Part shown: positions 17,613 to 30,023 of the stretch, piece by piece
Numbering within the stretch: the stretch's first letter is position 1
How the letters are laid out: each line of letters begins with the position of its first letter
Source: Paenimyroides ummariense
Lineage (GTDB): Bacteria; Bacteroidota; Bacteroidia; Flavobacteriales; Flavobacteriaceae
DNA: 54,856 nt
Direction of reading: 5' to 3'
Assembly: GCF_900115115.1 (NCBI RefSeq)
Contig: NZ_FOVI01000020.1
Coordinates: 1 to 54,856 of the forward strand
Program-made: the position numbers and the translations under genes
Notes under the pieces: model-generated
Database searches by the model: none
Told to the model about the DNA's origin: nothing
What the model saw: the letters and a program-made list of their open reading frames with translations, nothing else

Positions 17613-18275
17613 TTAAACGATAAATTTACCATCGCTCATTACTAATTTTCGATCTGCCAAATTCGCCAATTCTTCGTTATGCGTAACAATTACAAACGTT
17701 TGTCCGAAATTATCGCGCAGTTTAAAGAATAATTCATGTAAATTTTCTGCTGAATTGGTATCTAAATTTCCCGAAGGTTCATCGGCAAAAATTACCGAAG
17801 GCTTATTAATTAAAGCTCTGGCAACTGCAACGCGTTGTTGTTCTCCACCAGATAATTCCGACGGAAAATGATTTATTCTGTGGCTTAACCCCAAATAATC
17901 TAAAAGTTCTTTCGCATCTTTTTCGGCTTCGGTTTTTGATTTTCCTAAAATAAATGCGGGAATACAAACATTTTCCAAAGCGGTAAACTCTGGCAATAAC
18001 TGATGAAACTGAAAAATAAAACCTAAATTTTTATTTCTAAATGCAGCTAATTGCTGATCCTTCAAACTTAAAACATCGGTATCATTTATGGTTAGTTTGG
18101 CGTTTGTATTCTTTTCGGGGTCATCTAAAACTCCTAAAATTTGCAGTAAAGTTGTTTTACCGGCACCAGACGATCCAACAATGGCAACAATTTCACCTTT
18201 TTTAATTTCTAAAGAAACATTCTTTAAAACTTCTAAACCATTAAATTGTTTACTTATATTTTCAGCTTTAATCAT
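17613..18275 (-). CDS. ABC transporter ATP-binding protein, LolD-like
   Basis: 220 aa ATPase. Walker [11 protein letters not shown] (about 34-43), Q-loop in [10 protein letters not shown], signature [15 protein letters not shown] (about 140), Walker [13 protein letters not shown] and the H-loop IVTHNEEL. The short length and the [10 protein letters not shown] motif point to the MacB/LolD group, which drives lipoprotein release from the inner membrane or mechanotransmission. The membrane partner is not in the window. A -7-like box TAAATTCG reads on the minus strand at 18294-18301. Confidence 0.87.
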   Translation of the reverse strand: MIKAENISKQFNGLEVLKNVSLEIKKGEIVAIVGSSGAGKTTLLQILGVLDDPEKNTNAKLTINDTDVLSLKDQQLAAFRNKNLGFIFQFHQLLPEFTALENVCIPAFILGKSKTEAEKDAKELLDYLGLSHRINHFPSELSGGEQQRVAVARALINKPSVIFADEPSGNLDTNSAENLHELFFKLRDNFGQTFVIVTHNEELANLADRKLVMSDGKFIV

Positions 18276-18388
18276 ACTTGTAAATTTACAAAACGAATTT
18301 ACTTAAACTTTTAGTTAAATAATATAAATGGCACTTTTTTTAATCGTAATTTTAAATTTAATCATTAAAACAAAACTAATCTAACCGT

Positions 18389-18934
18389 ATGGATTCAAAT
18401 AAAAATGAAACTGCCATTTTTGCGAATGGATGTTTTTGGTGTTCTGAAGCCATTTTTCAGAAAATTAACGGAGTAAAAGAAGTAAAACCAGGATATATCG
18501 GCGGAAAAACCGAAAATCCGACTTATGAAGATGTTTGTACTGGGTTAACAGATCATGCTGAAGCTATTGAAATTATTTTTGATAATAAGATAGTAAGCTA
18601 TCAGGAATTGTTAGAAGTTTTTTTTGCAACACACGATCCTACTACATTAAACCGACAAGGAAGTGATGTTGGAACGCAGTACAGAAGCGAAATTTTTTAC
18701 ACGACAAAAGATCAAAAAGAACAAGCGGAACTATTTGTAAAAACATTAAATGAAGAAAATATCTTTGAAAAACGTGTTGTTACAAAAGTAACCGAAGCTA
18801 CAACATTTTATTTCGCAGAAAATTATCATCAAAATTATTTTAACAATAATCCGGAAAAATCATATTGTGCCATGGTTATTTCGCCTAAAGTGAAGAAATT
18901 CGAAAAGTTTTTTCAGGAGTATGTCACTAAATAA
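18389..18934 (+). CDS. msrA: Peptide-methionine (S)-S-oxide reductase
   Basis: 181 aa. Repairs oxidised methionine (S-sulfoxide) in proteins. The active-site motif GCFWCSEAIF places the nucleophile at Cys15, followed by VKPGYIGGKTENPTYEDVC, GLTDHAEAIEI and the conserved AENYHQNYF. Cytosolic: no signal peptide. The Cys in ENPTYEDVC and a Cys near the C-terminus (SYCAMV) may serve in resolution. Divergent from the LolD-like gene. Confidence 0.95.
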   Translation: MDSNKNETAIFANGCFWCSEAIFQKINGVKEVKPGYIGGKTENPTYEDVCTGLTDHAEAIEIIFDNKIVSYQELLEVFFATHDPTTLNRQGSDVGTQYRSEIFYTTKDQKEQAELFVKTLNEENIFEKRVVTKVTEATTFYFAENYHQNYFNNNPEKSYCAMVISPKVKKFEKFFQEYVTK

Positions 18935-18978
18935 TTGGCACATACTTTGCTAACTATTAAATAGTTAAATTATTTAAA

Positions 18979-19284
18979 ATGAATGAAATTGTAGTTCAGC
19001 CAGAAACAAATGTTACCGATAAAAATAAATATCGATTACTGTTTTTAGGCTTATTGTTTGATTTTATTGGAACACTTTCGTTTGCAATTCCGTTTCTAGG
19101 AGAATTTGCAGATGTTATTTGGGCACCAATCTCGGCAATATTACTCAAAACCATGTATAAAGGTAAAATAGGAACAATTGGCGGTATTATATCTTTTGTT
19201 GAAGAAGCCTTACCCGGATTGGATTTTATACCAACCTTTACCCTAACTTGGATTTATACCTATGTAATTAAGAACAACAAATAA
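18979..19284 (+). CDS. Small conserved membrane protein, 101 aa
   Basis: Two or three hydrophobic segments: LLFLGLLFDFIGTLSFAIPF (about 24-43), VIWAPISAILLKTMY and FTLTWIYTYVI. There is no signal peptide or catalytic motif. Motifs such as DFIGTLSFAIPFLGEFADVI and GGIISFVEEALPGLDFIPTF recur in a small conserved Bacteroidetes membrane family of unknown function. It follows msrA by 44 bases and is probably in the same transcript, which ends at a strong hairpin. Confidence 0.7.
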   Translation: MNEIVVQPETNVTDKNKYRLLFLGLLFDFIGTLSFAIPFLGEFADVIWAPISAILLKTMYKGKIGTIGGIISFVEEALPGLDFIPTFTLTWIYTYVIKNNK

Positions 19285-19288
19285 AAAA

Positions 19289-19318
19289 GCCCCCAAATAG
19301 TTTTTACTTTTTGGGGGC
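19289..19318. terminator. Terminator
   Basis: GCCCCCAAA / TTTGGGGGC arms, A-rich before and T-rich after; lies between convergent genes (small membrane protein and valS). Confidence 0.88.
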
Positions 19319-19356
19319 AGTTTATTTGAGAGGATTTTTGTTATATAAAAGAGAGA

Positions 19357-21990
19357 TTATTTCAATCCTTTTAAAGAATGTTCAATAGTTGCAATTTTAG
19401 ACAAAGCATCGGCTTCTTTTTTGCGCTCGTTTGCAATTACCTGTTCCGGTGCGCCGCTTACGAATTTTTCGTTTGATAATTTTCCTTGTACCGAACGTAA
19501 AAATCCTTGTAAATACTTTAATTCTTCTTCTAACTTTTTAACTTCTTCTTCGATATTTACCGAACCTGAAATTGGAATAAAATATTCGTTTGAGTTTACA
19601 CGGTACGATAACGCACCTGAAACCTGCTCGTTCACGTATTCTAAACTCGCAACATTTCCTAATTTTTCAATAACGGCATCAAAAGTTTTAGAAGCGTTTT
19701 CGTTATTCAACACTTTTAAATCGATTGTTTCTTTAAACGAAATATTTTTGTCTTTACGAATGGTTCTGATCCCAGCAATTACTTCGCTTGCAAAATCAAA
19801 ATCGGTAATCAATTGCTGATCGAACGATTTAATTTCCGGCCAAGTTGATACAATTAACGCATCTTCTGTTGAACGCTCCGCGATATGTTGCCAAATTTCT
19901 TCGGTTAAAAACGGCATGTACGGATGCAGTAATTTTAAGTTCGCTTCCAACATTTCTGTCGCCGCTTTAAACGTTACAGCATCAATTGGTTGTTGATATC
20001 CCGGTTTTATCATTTCCAAGAACCACGAACAGAAATCGTCCCAAACCAATTTATAGATTGCCATTAAGGCATCAGAAATTCGGTATTTTTCAAAATGATC
20101 TTCAATTTCAGCCAAGGTTTTCTGTAATTTGGCTTCGTACCAAGCTACCGCAACTTTTGATGCTTCGGGCTGTGGAATCGTTTCTGATACTTCCCAACCT
20201 TGAATCAATCTAAAGGCATTCCAGATTTTGTTTGTAAACGCTCTTCCTTGATTGCACAATTCTTCATCGAACAAAATATCGTTTCCTGCAGATGATGACA
20301 ACAACAATCCGCAACGAACACCATCGGCTCCAAATTTCTCGATCAGATCTAACGGATCAGGAGAATTCCCTAACGATTTAGACATTTTACGGCGTTGATT
20401 ATCACGTACAATTCCTGTTAAATATACGTTTGTAAAAGGTTTTTCGCCTGTAAACTCGTATCCTGCAATAATCATTCGGGCAATCCAGAAAAATAAAATA
20501 TCCGGACCGGTAACCAAATCATTTGTTGGATAATAATATTTGAATTCTTCATTATCAGGATTCACAATTCCATCAAAAACCGACATTGGCCATAACCAAG
20601 ACGAAAACCATGTATCCAGAGCATCGGCATCTTGTATCAAGTCTTTAGCTGTAAGTTGTAAGTTATTGGTTTTCTGCTGAGCCAATTCAACAGCTTTTTC
20701 AATGGTTTCGGCAACCACAAAATCTTCTTTCCCGCTACCATAATAATATGCAGGAATTTGATGCCCCCACCATAACTGACGCGAAATATTCCAATCGCGG
20801 ATATTTTCCATCCAATGACGGTACGTATTGTTGAAACGGCTTGGATACAGTTTAACTTCTTCGGTTTCTAAAACGGCTTTGATTGCAGGTTTAATCAAAT
20901 CGTCCATTTTAAGAAACCATTGATCTGATAATCTTGGTTCGATTACCGCTTTTGTTCGTTCAGAAGTTCCAACATTGTTCAAGTGATTCTCTACTTTTTC
21001 TAAAGCACCGATTGTTTCTAATTCTTTAGAAATTTCTTCGCGAACCACAAAACGATCTTTACCTTTATAATGTAAGCCTAAATCGTTCATAGTAGCATCA
21101 TCGTTAAAAATATCGATGATTTCTAAATTATGACGCTCGCCCAACTCTTTATCATTCACATCGTGCGCAGGTGTAACTTTTAAACAACCTGTACCAAATT
21201 CCATATCAACATACTCGTCGAAAATAATAGGAATTACTCGGTTTGCAATAGGCACAATAGCATTTTTTCCACGTAAATGTGTGTAACGTTCATCGTTCGG
21301 GTTGATACAGATTGCAGAATCGCCCAAAATAGTTTCGGGACGCGTGGTAGCAATGGTAATAAAATCGTTTGTATCTTCGATCTGATATTTTAAATGATAC
21401 AGTTTCCCTTGGCGTTCTTCGTAAATTACTTCTTCGTCTGACAAGGTAGTTTTTGCTTCCGGATCCCAGTTAACCATGCGGTAACCACGATAAATCATTC
21501 CTTTATTATATAAATCAACAAACGATTTTATAACTGCAGCAGACAATTCATCGTCCATTGTAAACTTTGTACGTTCCCAATCGCATGAAGCGCCTAGTTT
21601 TTTTAACTGCTCTAAAATAGTTCCACCATATTTATCGGTCCATTCCCAAGCGTGTTTTAAAAATTCTTCACGCGATAAATCGTTTTTATTAATTCCTTCT
21701 GCCTTTAATTTGGCAACAACTTTAGCTTCGGTAGCAATAGACGCGTGATCTGTTCCCGGAACCCAGCAAGCATTGAAACCTTTTAAACGTGCACGACGAA
21801 TCAAGACATCCTGAATGGTGTTGTTCAGCATGTGCCCCATGTGTAAAACCCCCGTGACGTTTGGTGGTGGAATTACAATAGTATAAGGAGTTCTATGATC
21901 TGGTGTTGAACGAAAATAGTTGTTTTTCATCCAATAGTCGTACCACTTGGCTTCAACTTGTTTTGCATCAAACTGTGCAGGAATTGTCAT
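19357..21990 (-). CDS. valS: Valine--tRNA ligase
   Basis: 877 aa class I aminoacyl-tRNA synthetase. HIGH motif as [15 protein letters not shown] (about residues 42-56), the editing CP1 domain with [16 protein letters not shown] motif [14 protein letters not shown] (about 533), an anticodon-binding domain, and a C-terminal coiled coil ([15 protein letters not shown]) typical of ValRS. DQWFLKM and [12 protein letters not shown] are also typical. It charges tRNA-Val and edits threonine. Monocistronic, transcribed towards the preceding terminator. Confidence 0.97.
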   Translation of the reverse strand: MTIPAQFDAKQVEAKWYDYWMKNNYFRSTPDHRTPYTIVIPPPNVTGVLHMGHMLNNTIQDVLIRRARLKGFNACWVPGTDHASIATEAKVVAKLKAEGINKNDLSREEFLKHAWEWTDKYGGTILEQLKKLGASCDWERTKFTMDDELSAAVIKSFVDLYNKGMIYRGYRMVNWDPEAKTTLSDEEVIYEERQGKLYHLKYQIEDTNDFITIATTRPETILGDSAICINPNDERYTHLRGKNAIVPIANRVIPIIFDEYVDMEFGTGCLKVTPAHDVNDKELGERHNLEIIDIFNDDATMNDLGLHYKGKDRFVVREEISKELETIGALEKVENHLNNVGTSERTKAVIEPRLSDQWFLKMDDLIKPAIKAVLETEEVKLYPSRFNNTYRHWMENIRDWNISRQLWWGHQIPAYYYGSGKEDFVVAETIEKAVELAQQKTNNLQLTAKDLIQDADALDTWFSSWLWPMSVFDGIVNPDNEEFKYYYPTNDLVTGPDILFFWIARMIIAGYEFTGEKPFTNVYLTGIVRDNQRRKMSKSLGNSPDPLDLIEKFGADGVRCGLLLSSSAGNDILFDEELCNQGRAFTNKIWNAFRLIQGWEVSETIPQPEASKVAVAWYEAKLQKTLAEIEDHFEKYRISDALMAIYKLVWDDFCSWFLEMIKPGYQQPIDAVTFKAATEMLEANLKLLHPYMPFLTEEIWQHIAERSTEDALIVSTWPEIKSFDQQLITDFDFASEVIAGIRTIRKDKNISFKETIDLKVLNNENASKTFDAVIEKLGNVASLEYVNEQVSGALSYRVNSNEYFIPISGSVNIEEEVKKLEEELKYLQGFLRSVQGKLSNEKFVSGAPEQVIANERKKEADALSKIATIEHSLKGLK

Positions 21991-22182
21991 ATATTTTACT
22001 GTTTAAATCGTGTGATAAAAAAACAAAAATACAATAATCTTTAAAATTTAGTTCACTAATTTTAAAATTGTTAAGTTTGGCACAGGTTTTGAAAATTTCA
22101 TAACGAAATGCAAAAAAAATGAATATTGTTTGGATTTCATTTGAAACTAATTAAATTTACATAATTAAAATTAATTGAAACA

Positions 22183-22572
22183 ATGAAAAAATTTTTAGGA
22201 ATAGTAGCGATGACATTAGTTGGAGCTGCTTCATACGCACAAACTGGTCCAAAAATTGAGTTTAAAGCTGAAAACAACACGATCGATTACGGTACTGTTG
22301 TTAAAGGTGTTGATAGTGGTGTAAGAACTTTTGAGTTCACAAATACAGGAGATGAGCCTTTAGTAATTACTGCGGCGCGTTCTTCTTGTGGTTGTACAGT
22401 ACCTGCTCCGCCAAAAGAGCCAATTATGCCAGGAAAATCTGACAAAATTGAAGTAAGATACAACATGAACCCAGGTCCTATTTCTAAGACTATTACGGTT
22501 GAATCAAATGCAACAAACGTACCTGGTGGAAGCGTAGCTTTATACATTAAAGGTAAAGTGGTAGAAAGTTAA
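22183..22572 (+). CDS. DUF1573 domain-containing secreted protein
   Basis: 129 aa with signal peptide MKKFLGIVAMTLVGAASYAQ. The mature part is one immunoglobulin-like DUF1573 domain: IDYGTVVKGVDSGVRTFEFT, NTGDEPLVITAARSSCGCT and PGKSDKIEVRYN. The SSCGCT motif is the family hallmark. It is presumably periplasmic or exported; the function of the family is unknown. It is flanked by a strong terminator and has AT-rich upstream DNA fitting its own promoter. Confidence 0.9.
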   Translation: MKKFLGIVAMTLVGAASYAQTGPKIEFKAENNTIDYGTVVKGVDSGVRTFEFTNTGDEPLVITAARSSCGCTVPAPPKEPIMPGKSDKIEVRYNMNPGPISKTITVESNATNVPGGSVALYIKGKVVES

Positions 22573-22587
22573 AAAATTACTATTGAT

Positions 22588-22619
22588 AAAAAGGTTGTTC
22601 TAAACGAACAACCTTTTTT
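22588..22619 (+). terminator. Terminator after the DUF1573 gene
   Basis: AAAAAGGTTGTTC / GAACAACCTTTTTT hairpin with T run. Confidence 0.9.
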
Positions 22620-22754
22620 GTTTTATACAATACTCACATTTGTGCTAAATATACTTTTTTAAACAATTATTTTATTAGTTCTGCAATAGTGCTACTACCG
22701 AATTATCAAATTACTAATTCTTACATCATTATCGGTTAACACACCAAAAAATAA

Positions 22755-25034
<2,280 letters not shown>

Positions 25035-25052
25035 TTCATAATTTACATACAC

Positions 25053-25081
25053 AAAAACCGTCGAATTCACGACGGTTTTTT
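25053..25081 (+). terminator. Terminator after isocitrate dehydrogenase
   Basis: AAAAACCGTCG / CGACGGTTTTTT hairpin. Confidence 0.9.
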
Positions 25082-25107
25082 TATGATGTCAAATCAGTTA
25101 TATCACC

Positions 25108-25509
25108 ATGAAAACCTTACATATAGCATCGGTTGCCATTATCAATCCTAACAAAGAACTGCTTTTGGTTTGTAAGAAAAATTCAGAATTTTATCAGTTA
25201 ACCGGTGGTAAAATTCAAGAGGATGAAAATGATATCGAAACCATAATTCGTGAAGCTAAAGAAGAAATTGGTTTAGAAATTCAACCTCAGCAGTTAACTT
25301 TTTTAGGATCGCACCAAACAAAAGCCGTAAACGAACACAATACAATGGTACATGGTTACGTTTATTGGTTACATCTGCCCTACTTTTTTGAACCGGTGAT
25401 AGCAAATGAAATTGATAAATTTGTGTGGATGAACAAAAATAATTATCAAGAATACAACTGGGCTCATTTAGCTAAAGAATTAGTTCAACCCAAATGGCTA
25501 TCTTTATAG
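25108..25509 (+). CDS. Nudix hydrolase
   Basis: 133 aa with a perfect Nudix box GX5EX7REUXEEXGU (GKIQEDE, then REAKEEIGL, residues about 31-53), the Mg-binding loop-helix. It hydrolyses a nucleoside diphosphate linked to another moiety. The N-terminus starts directly with the first strand (LHIASVAIINPNKELLLVCKK). The family member and substrate cannot be named. It precedes the TonB receptor gene by 22 bases. Confidence 0.85.
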   Translation: MKTLHIASVAIINPNKELLLVCKKNSEFYQLTGGKIQEDENDIETIIREAKEEIGLEIQPQQLTFLGSHQTKAVNEHNTMVHGYVYWLHLPYFFEPVIANEIDKFVWMNKNNYQEYNWAHLAKELVQPKWLSL

Positions 25510-25531
25510 TGCCATACATTTTAAAAACTTT

Positions 25532-27904
25532 ATGAAAAAGACACTCGTAGTATTATCATTGCTGGTTTCTAGTTTTTCTTTTGCTCAAAAACCGCAAAAA
25601 TTGTCAGGCAAAATAACGCAAGCTAAAAACAATACGCCTTTGGCATTAACAAGCGTAACCATTACTTTAGATGATCAAGAACAAGTTTTACAGACCGATG
25701 ATTCTGGAAATTATTCATTAATGGCAGCAAGCGGAACTTATCAACTTTCGGTTTATGTGGAAGGATTTGAATACGTTTCGCAAAAAATCGATCTTACAAA
25801 AGATGTGGTTCAGAATATTTCTTTGCAGCCCGACGATAATTCTTTAGATGAAATCGTTATCACAACATCGAACAAAATCAATATTCGCAAACCCGAAATG
25901 AGCGTTAATAAGCTTACCGCTGCCGAAATTAAAAAAGCTCCGGTGGTTTTGGGTGAAACCGATATTTTAAAAACTATTTTGTTATTGCCGGGAGTTGTAA
26001 ATTCGGGCGAAGGAACATTGGGCTTTAACGTTCGCGGTGGCGGATCCGATCAAAATTTATTGTTGTTAGATCAAACTTCGGTTTACGGGTCTTCGCATTT
26101 ATACGGATTTTTCTCGGTTTTTAATAACGATGCCGTTAGCAATATCAAACTGTACAAAGGCGGAATTCCTGCTCGATACGGCGGTCGTGGTTCATCAGTT
26201 TTAGAAATCAATCAGAAAGAAGGCGATTACAAAGATCATAAAGCGACTGGAGGAATAGGACTTTTATCGAGCAGATTAATGGTTGAAGGTCCTGTTATTA
26301 AAGATAAATTATCGTATTTGTTTGCAGGTCGTGCATCGTATGCGCATTTGTTTTTAAAGCTTACAGATATTAAAAGTTCGGCTTATTTTTACGATTTAAA
26401 TACCAAGTGGAGTTATTTAATGAACGATAAAAATCAGTTGTACTTTACCGGATATTTTGGAAGAGATATTTTTAAATTCAATGATAGTTTTGATAATAAA
26501 TTCGGAAACACCGTTGCCAATTTAACTTGGAACAGCAAATATTCATCAAAAATAAACAGCGAAGCTTCGGTAAGATATTCTGATTATTATTATGGATTGA
26601 CATTAAACTTTGTTGGTTTCAGTTGGGATTCTGGCATTAAAAACTATGATTTCAATTATAAAATCAATCATCAGATCAACGATGAATTTTCTTTAAAATA
26701 CGGAATCAGCAGTTTGTACTATAATTTCAATCCGGGCACGATGGAGCCTAGCAAACCTGATTCGCAGGTAAATCCGTTTCAAATTCCGCATAAATATGCT
26801 TGGGAAAATGCCATTTTTATAGAAGCCGAACAAGAAATTAATTCGTTTTTATCGGTAAATTACGGCTTACGATACAGTATGTTTAACCGTTTGGGCGAAG
26901 AAAACATCAATTTGTATGAGAACAATAATCCGGTGGTTTACAATCAGCAAACCGATACGTATGAAAAAGCAGTCCCGATCGGCACAAAATATTACGGTAA
27001 AAACAAAAGCATAAGCCAATTTGATAATTTTGAACCGCGTGTGGCTGTTTCAGTGAAATTAACCGACGATCAATCGGTGAAAATGAGCTACAACCGCATG
27101 GCACAGTATGTTCATTTAATTTCAAACACCACATCGGCAACTCCGTTAGATATTTGGGAACCAAGCGGACCGTATGTAAAACCGCAAATTGTGGATCAGT
27201 ATGCCGTTGGATATTTTCAAAACTTAAGTGACAATAAATATTCGTTAGAAATTGAATCGTACTTTAAATTAGGTAAAAATCGTTTGGATTATATTGATGG
27301 TGCCGATTTAATAGGAAACCGTGCCATTGAGCAAGTTCTTTTAAATGGAAAAACCGAGGCTTACGGTTTGGAATTTTTATTCAGAAAAAACGAAGGAAAA
27401 TTAACAGGTTGGGTTGCCTACACCATTGCAAAAAGTATGCAGCAAACGCCTGGTAGAACGCCGCAAGAAACCGGTATTAACAACGGCGAATGGTATAGAA
27501 CCCCGCACGATCGTTTACACGATTTATCAATTGTTGCTACGTATGATTTCAGTAAAAAATGGAATTTCAACGCAAGTTTTACTCTGCAATCAGGAAGACC
27601 AGTAACCTATCCCGACGGAAAATACGAATTTTTAGGCGTGCAGGTACCAAACTACAACAAACGAAACAATTACAGCATGCCGGCTTTTCACCATTTAGAT
27701 ATTTCGGCAACCTACACGCCAACTAAAAACGAGAACCGCAAATGGCAAAGCGAATGGGTTTTTGGAATTTACAACGTGTATAATCGTAAAAACGCAGCGT
27801 CGATTAGTTTTAGATCAGTTGAAGATTCTAATACTATGACCGAAACCACCAAACTGTCTATTTTTGGAATTGTGCCAAGTGTTACCTATAATTTTAAATT
27901 TTAA
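25532..27904 (+). CDS. TonB-dependent outer-membrane receptor
   Basis: 790 aa. Signal peptide MKKTLVVLSLLVSSFSFAQ, then a carboxypeptidase-like regulatory domain (about 22-100, LSGKITQAKNNTPLAL). The plug domain (about 130-230) contains VVNSGEGTLGFNVRGGGSDQN and YKGGIPARYGGRGSSVLEI. A 22-strand-type barrel runs to the C-terminal aromatic NFKF. It imports a large or scarce solute using TonB energy. The DUF4249 lipoprotein gene begins one base after its stop, a pairing widely seen in Flavobacteria; the substrate is not predictable. Confidence 0.9.
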   Translation: MKKTLVVLSLLVSSFSFAQKPQKLSGKITQAKNNTPLALTSVTITLDDQEQVLQTDDSGNYSLMAASGTYQLSVYVEGFEYVSQKIDLTKDVVQNISLQPDDNSLDEIVITTSNKINIRKPEMSVNKLTAAEIKKAPVVLGETDILKTILLLPGVVNSGEGTLGFNVRGGGSDQNLLLLDQTSVYGSSHLYGFFSVFNNDAVSNIKLYKGGIPARYGGRGSSVLEINQKEGDYKDHKATGGIGLLSSRLMVEGPVIKDKLSYLFAGRASYAHLFLKLTDIKSSAYFYDLNTKWSYLMNDKNQLYFTGYFGRDIFKFNDSFDNKFGNTVANLTWNSKYSSKINSEASVRYSDYYYGLTLNFVGFSWDSGIKNYDFNYKINHQINDEFSLKYGISSLYYNFNPGTMEPSKPDSQVNPFQIPHKYAWENAIFIEAEQEINSFLSVNYGLRYSMFNRLGEENINLYENNNPVVYNQQTDTYEKAVPIGTKYYGKNKSISQFDNFEPRVAVSVKLTDDQSVKMSYNRMAQYVHLISNTTSATPLDIWEPSGPYVKPQIVDQYAVGYFQNLSDNKYSLEIESYFKLGKNRLDYIDGADLIGNRAIEQVLLNGKTEAYGLEFLFRKNEGKLTGWVAYTIAKSMQQTPGRTPQETGINNGEWYRTPHDRLHDLSIVATYDFSKKWNFNASFTLQSGRPVTYPDGKYEFLGVQVPNYNKRNNYSMPAFHHLDISATYTPTKNENRKWQSEWVFGIYNVYNRKNAASISFRSVEDSNTMTETTKLSIFGIVPSVTYNFKF

Positions 27905-27905
27905 C

Positions 27906-28715
27906 ATGAAAAAGTTACTTTACATATTCGCTACTGTTTGCAGTTTGCTTTTTGTGAGCTGCGAAGAAGATATTACGCTTGATTTTGATAAAAACATACC
28001 GCGTTTGGTTATTGAAGGAAATCTTTTTGCAGACGAAAGCTATTACAACAAAATACATCTTTCTACCACAACCGATTTTTATTCGGGAGTTTTTCCAACG
28101 GTCAATAATGCCGAAGTTTCTATTAAAGATACGGACAGCAATACGGTTTATCAGTTTGCAAGTATTGGAAACGGTGATTTCACCAATGAGCTTTTTCAAC
28201 CCGAAATTGGCGGAAATTACGAGTTAACCGTTGTGTACAATAACGAAACCTATACAGCAAATTCTACCCTATTAGCATCGCCAGAAATTTTGAATGTAGA
28301 TCAAAAAGACGACGGCGGTTTTGGTGGAGATTCGTATGAAATCGCATTTAATTTTCAGGATAATGCCAACGAAGAAAACTATTATCTGGTACAAATGATT
28401 TCGCCTGTTGATAATTATTTTGGTGTAACCGACGATCAATTCACAAACGGAAACATCATGAACGATTTATATTTTTTTGATAAAGAAGATTTAAAACCGG
28501 GCGATGCGTTGAATCATTCCCTAACCTCAATCAGCAAGCAATATTATCAGTATTTGTCAAAATTATTGTCTATTGCAAACGAAAGCGGTAATCCGTTTTC
28601 AAGTCCAATGGGAACCATAAAAGGAAACATCGTAAACCAAACAAATCAATCAAATTTTGCATTGGGATATTTTCATATCGCTAAACGAAATCACTATACG
28701 TACACCGTTAAGTAA
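27906..28715 (+). CDS. DUF4249 lipoprotein, partner of the TonB receptor
   Basis: 269 aa from ATG 27906 (MKKLLYIFATVCSLLFVSC, lipobox Cys at residue 19). The start at 27864 read inside the receptor gene is rejected. Contains typical DUF4249 features: PRLVIEGNLFADES, VNNAEVSIKDTDSN and GGNYELTVVYNNETY. It is presumed to sit on the outer membrane with the receptor, as a substrate-binding or accessory protein. The last ten codons (KRNHYTYTVK) recur, with only synonymous changes, after the downstream toxin gene. Confidence 0.85.
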   Translation: MKKLLYIFATVCSLLFVSCEEDITLDFDKNIPRLVIEGNLFADESYYNKIHLSTTTDFYSGVFPTVNNAEVSIKDTDSNTVYQFASIGNGDFTNELFQPEIGGNYELTVVYNNETYTANSTLLASPEILNVDQKDDGGFGGDSYEIAFNFQDNANEENYYLVQMISPVDNYFGVTDDQFTNGNIMNDLYFFDKEDLKPGDALNHSLTSISKQYYQYLSKLLSIANESGNPFSSPMGTIKGNIVNQTNQSNFALGYFHIAKRNHYTYTVK

Positions 28716-28721
28716 TTGATT
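28683..28721 (+). repeat. Direct repeat, left copy (DUF4249 3' end)
   Basis: 39 bases that match 29312-29350 at 33 positions. The copy covers the last ten codons plus stop of the DUF4249 gene and ten bases beyond. Confidence 0.8.
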
Positions 28722-28778
28722 TTATGCAATTTTGAACTTTGAAATAAATTTACAACCTTTGTTATAAATTATTCGATT

Positions 28779-29021
28779 ATGGATACAGCCGATAACATCA
28801 GAAATAATATTATAGATAAATTACTTACAATATCTAATAAAGAATATCTAAATGCGCTTTATAAATTAATCAGTAAAAGTTCTGTTGAAAACGATGCCAT
28901 ACAACTTTCAGAAGATCAGTTATTAATGTTGAACATGAGTGAAGACGATATAAAGAATAACCGCATTGTTTCTCAAGAAGAATTAGATAAAATGGATTTA
29001 GAATGGCTAAAAGGTCTGTAA
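28779..29021 (+). CDS. Antitoxin of a type II toxin-antitoxin pair
   Basis: 80 aa. Acidic, helical protein with the pattern of antitoxins paired to RelE/ParE toxins in Bacteroidetes: an N-terminal helical half, then MLNMSEDDIKNNRIVSQEELDKMDLEWL, which should wrap the toxin. Overlaps the toxin gene by 19 bases, the usual translational coupling. No DNA-binding motif is obvious, so autoregulation is assumed from the family only. Confidence 0.75.
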   Translation: MDTADNIRNNIIDKLLTISNKEYLNALYKLISKSSVENDAIQLSEDQLLMLNMSEDDIKNNRIVSQEELDKMDLEWLKGL

Positions 29022-29305
29022 TTTGGACTGAAACTGCAATTAAGCAACGTCGTGAAATCTTAAAATATTGGATCATTCGAAATCAATCGACTCTTTATGC
29101 CGAAAAACTCATACAGCTTATTAAGAAACGTATTGAACTGATCTTAAAAAATCCGTATGCAGGAAAACTTACAAACCATTTAGACACCCGAGAAGCAGCT
29201 ATGGGAAATTTTAGCATTTACTATAAAATAACCGATTCTAAAATTTTCATTACTGCATTTTGGGATAATCGTCAAAACCCGGCTGATCTTGCAAAACTTC
29301 TATAA
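29003..29305 (+). CDS. RelE/ParE family toxin
   Basis: 100 aa. Sequence follows the ParE/RelE fold: VIWTETAIKQRREILKYW, the basic helix KLIQLIKKRIELILKNP, DTREAAMGNFSIYYKI and the last strand FITAFWDNRQNPADL. The ITAFWDNRQNP ending is characteristic of the Bacteroidetes ParE-like group. The target (ribosome or gyrase) cannot be told. The pair sits between two versions of the DUF4249 gene end. Confidence 0.82.
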   Translation: MAKRSVIWTETAIKQRREILKYWIIRNQSTLYAEKLIQLIKKRIELILKNPYAGKLTNHLDTREAAMGNFSIYYKITDSKIFITAFWDNRQNPADLAKLL

Positions 29306-29311
29306 ATAATC

Positions 29312-29350
29312 AAAAGAAATCACTATACATACACCGTAAAATAACTCATT
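29312..29350 (+). repeat. Direct repeat, right copy (second DUF4249 3' end)
   Basis: 39 bases at 33/39 identity to 28683-28721. In the matching frame it still encodes KRNHYTYTVK and a stop; the four coding differences are all synonymous. Confidence 0.8.
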
Positions 29351-29414
29351 AATATCTAAAAAAAATCAGCATTATAAATATTTTTTACGTTATTTGTGTA
29401 AACTACATTTTTTT

Positions 29415-30023
29415 ATGCAAATTTCTGTAAAAGATACCGATTCTGGTGTTTTATATAAATTATTGACAGGTTTGGTAATTCCGCGCCCAATTGGCTGGAT
29501 TTCTACTGTTGATGAAAACGGAATTAACAATCTTGCTCCTTTCTCGTTCTTTAATGTTGTGGGCGAAGATCCGCCACATGTGATGTTTTCAACCGTTCGT
29601 ACAGGCGATAAAAATAAAGATACCTTAAACAATGTTTTGGCAAACAAACAGTTCGCCGTGAATTTGGTTACCGAAGAGGTGGTGGTAGAAATGAACACTA
29701 CGTCTAACGCGGTAGAAAATGCTGTTGATGAATTTCAGCTGGCAAACCTTACGCCTATCTCTTGCGAATTGATTAAACCTAAACGAGTTGCCGAAGCAAA
29801 AGCCCATTTTGAATGCGAAATGGTGCATCATTATTTTCTGGAAGATCATAAAAATGGCGGTGCATGTGTAGTTATTGGTAAAGTACTCATGATACACATT
29901 TCCGACGACATTCTTCTGGAAAATTACCGAATAAATTTAGACAAATACCAACCTGTTGCCCGTTTAGCCGGATCTAATTACAGCAAACTGGGCGAAACTT
30001 TCTCAATAAAACGAAATCTATGA
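29415..30023 (+). CDS. Flavin reductase family protein
   Basis: 202 aa from ATG 29415. Flavin reductase-like FMN-binding split-barrel: ISVKDTDSGVLYKLLTGLVI, PRPIGWISTVDENGINNLAP and FSFFNVVGEDPPHVMFS. It overlaps the next gene by 4 bases (ATGA). Its likely job is redox supply or an accessory flavin reaction for the downstream CoA-ester hydroxylase, though the hydroxylase family normally reduces its own FAD. First gene of the predicted aromatic-acid cluster. Substrate oxidoreductases of this fold are also known, so the role is inferred from context. Confidence 0.82.
   Translation: MQISVKDTDSGVLYKLLTGLVIPRPIGWISTVDENGINNLAPFSFFNVVGEDPPHVMFSTVRTGDKNKDTLNNVLANKQFAVNLVTEEVVVEMNTTSNAVENAVDEFQLANLTPISCELIKPKRVAEAKAHFECEMVHHYFLEDHKNGGACVVIGKVLMIHISDDILLENYRINLDKYQPVARLAGSNYSKLGETFSIKRNL

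Noticed and set aside
28683..29350. Insertion-sequence target-site duplication around the toxin-antitoxin pair
   Set aside because: The repeats are 39 bases with six differences, too long and too diverged for a recent duplication, and no transposase or terminal inverted repeat is present.
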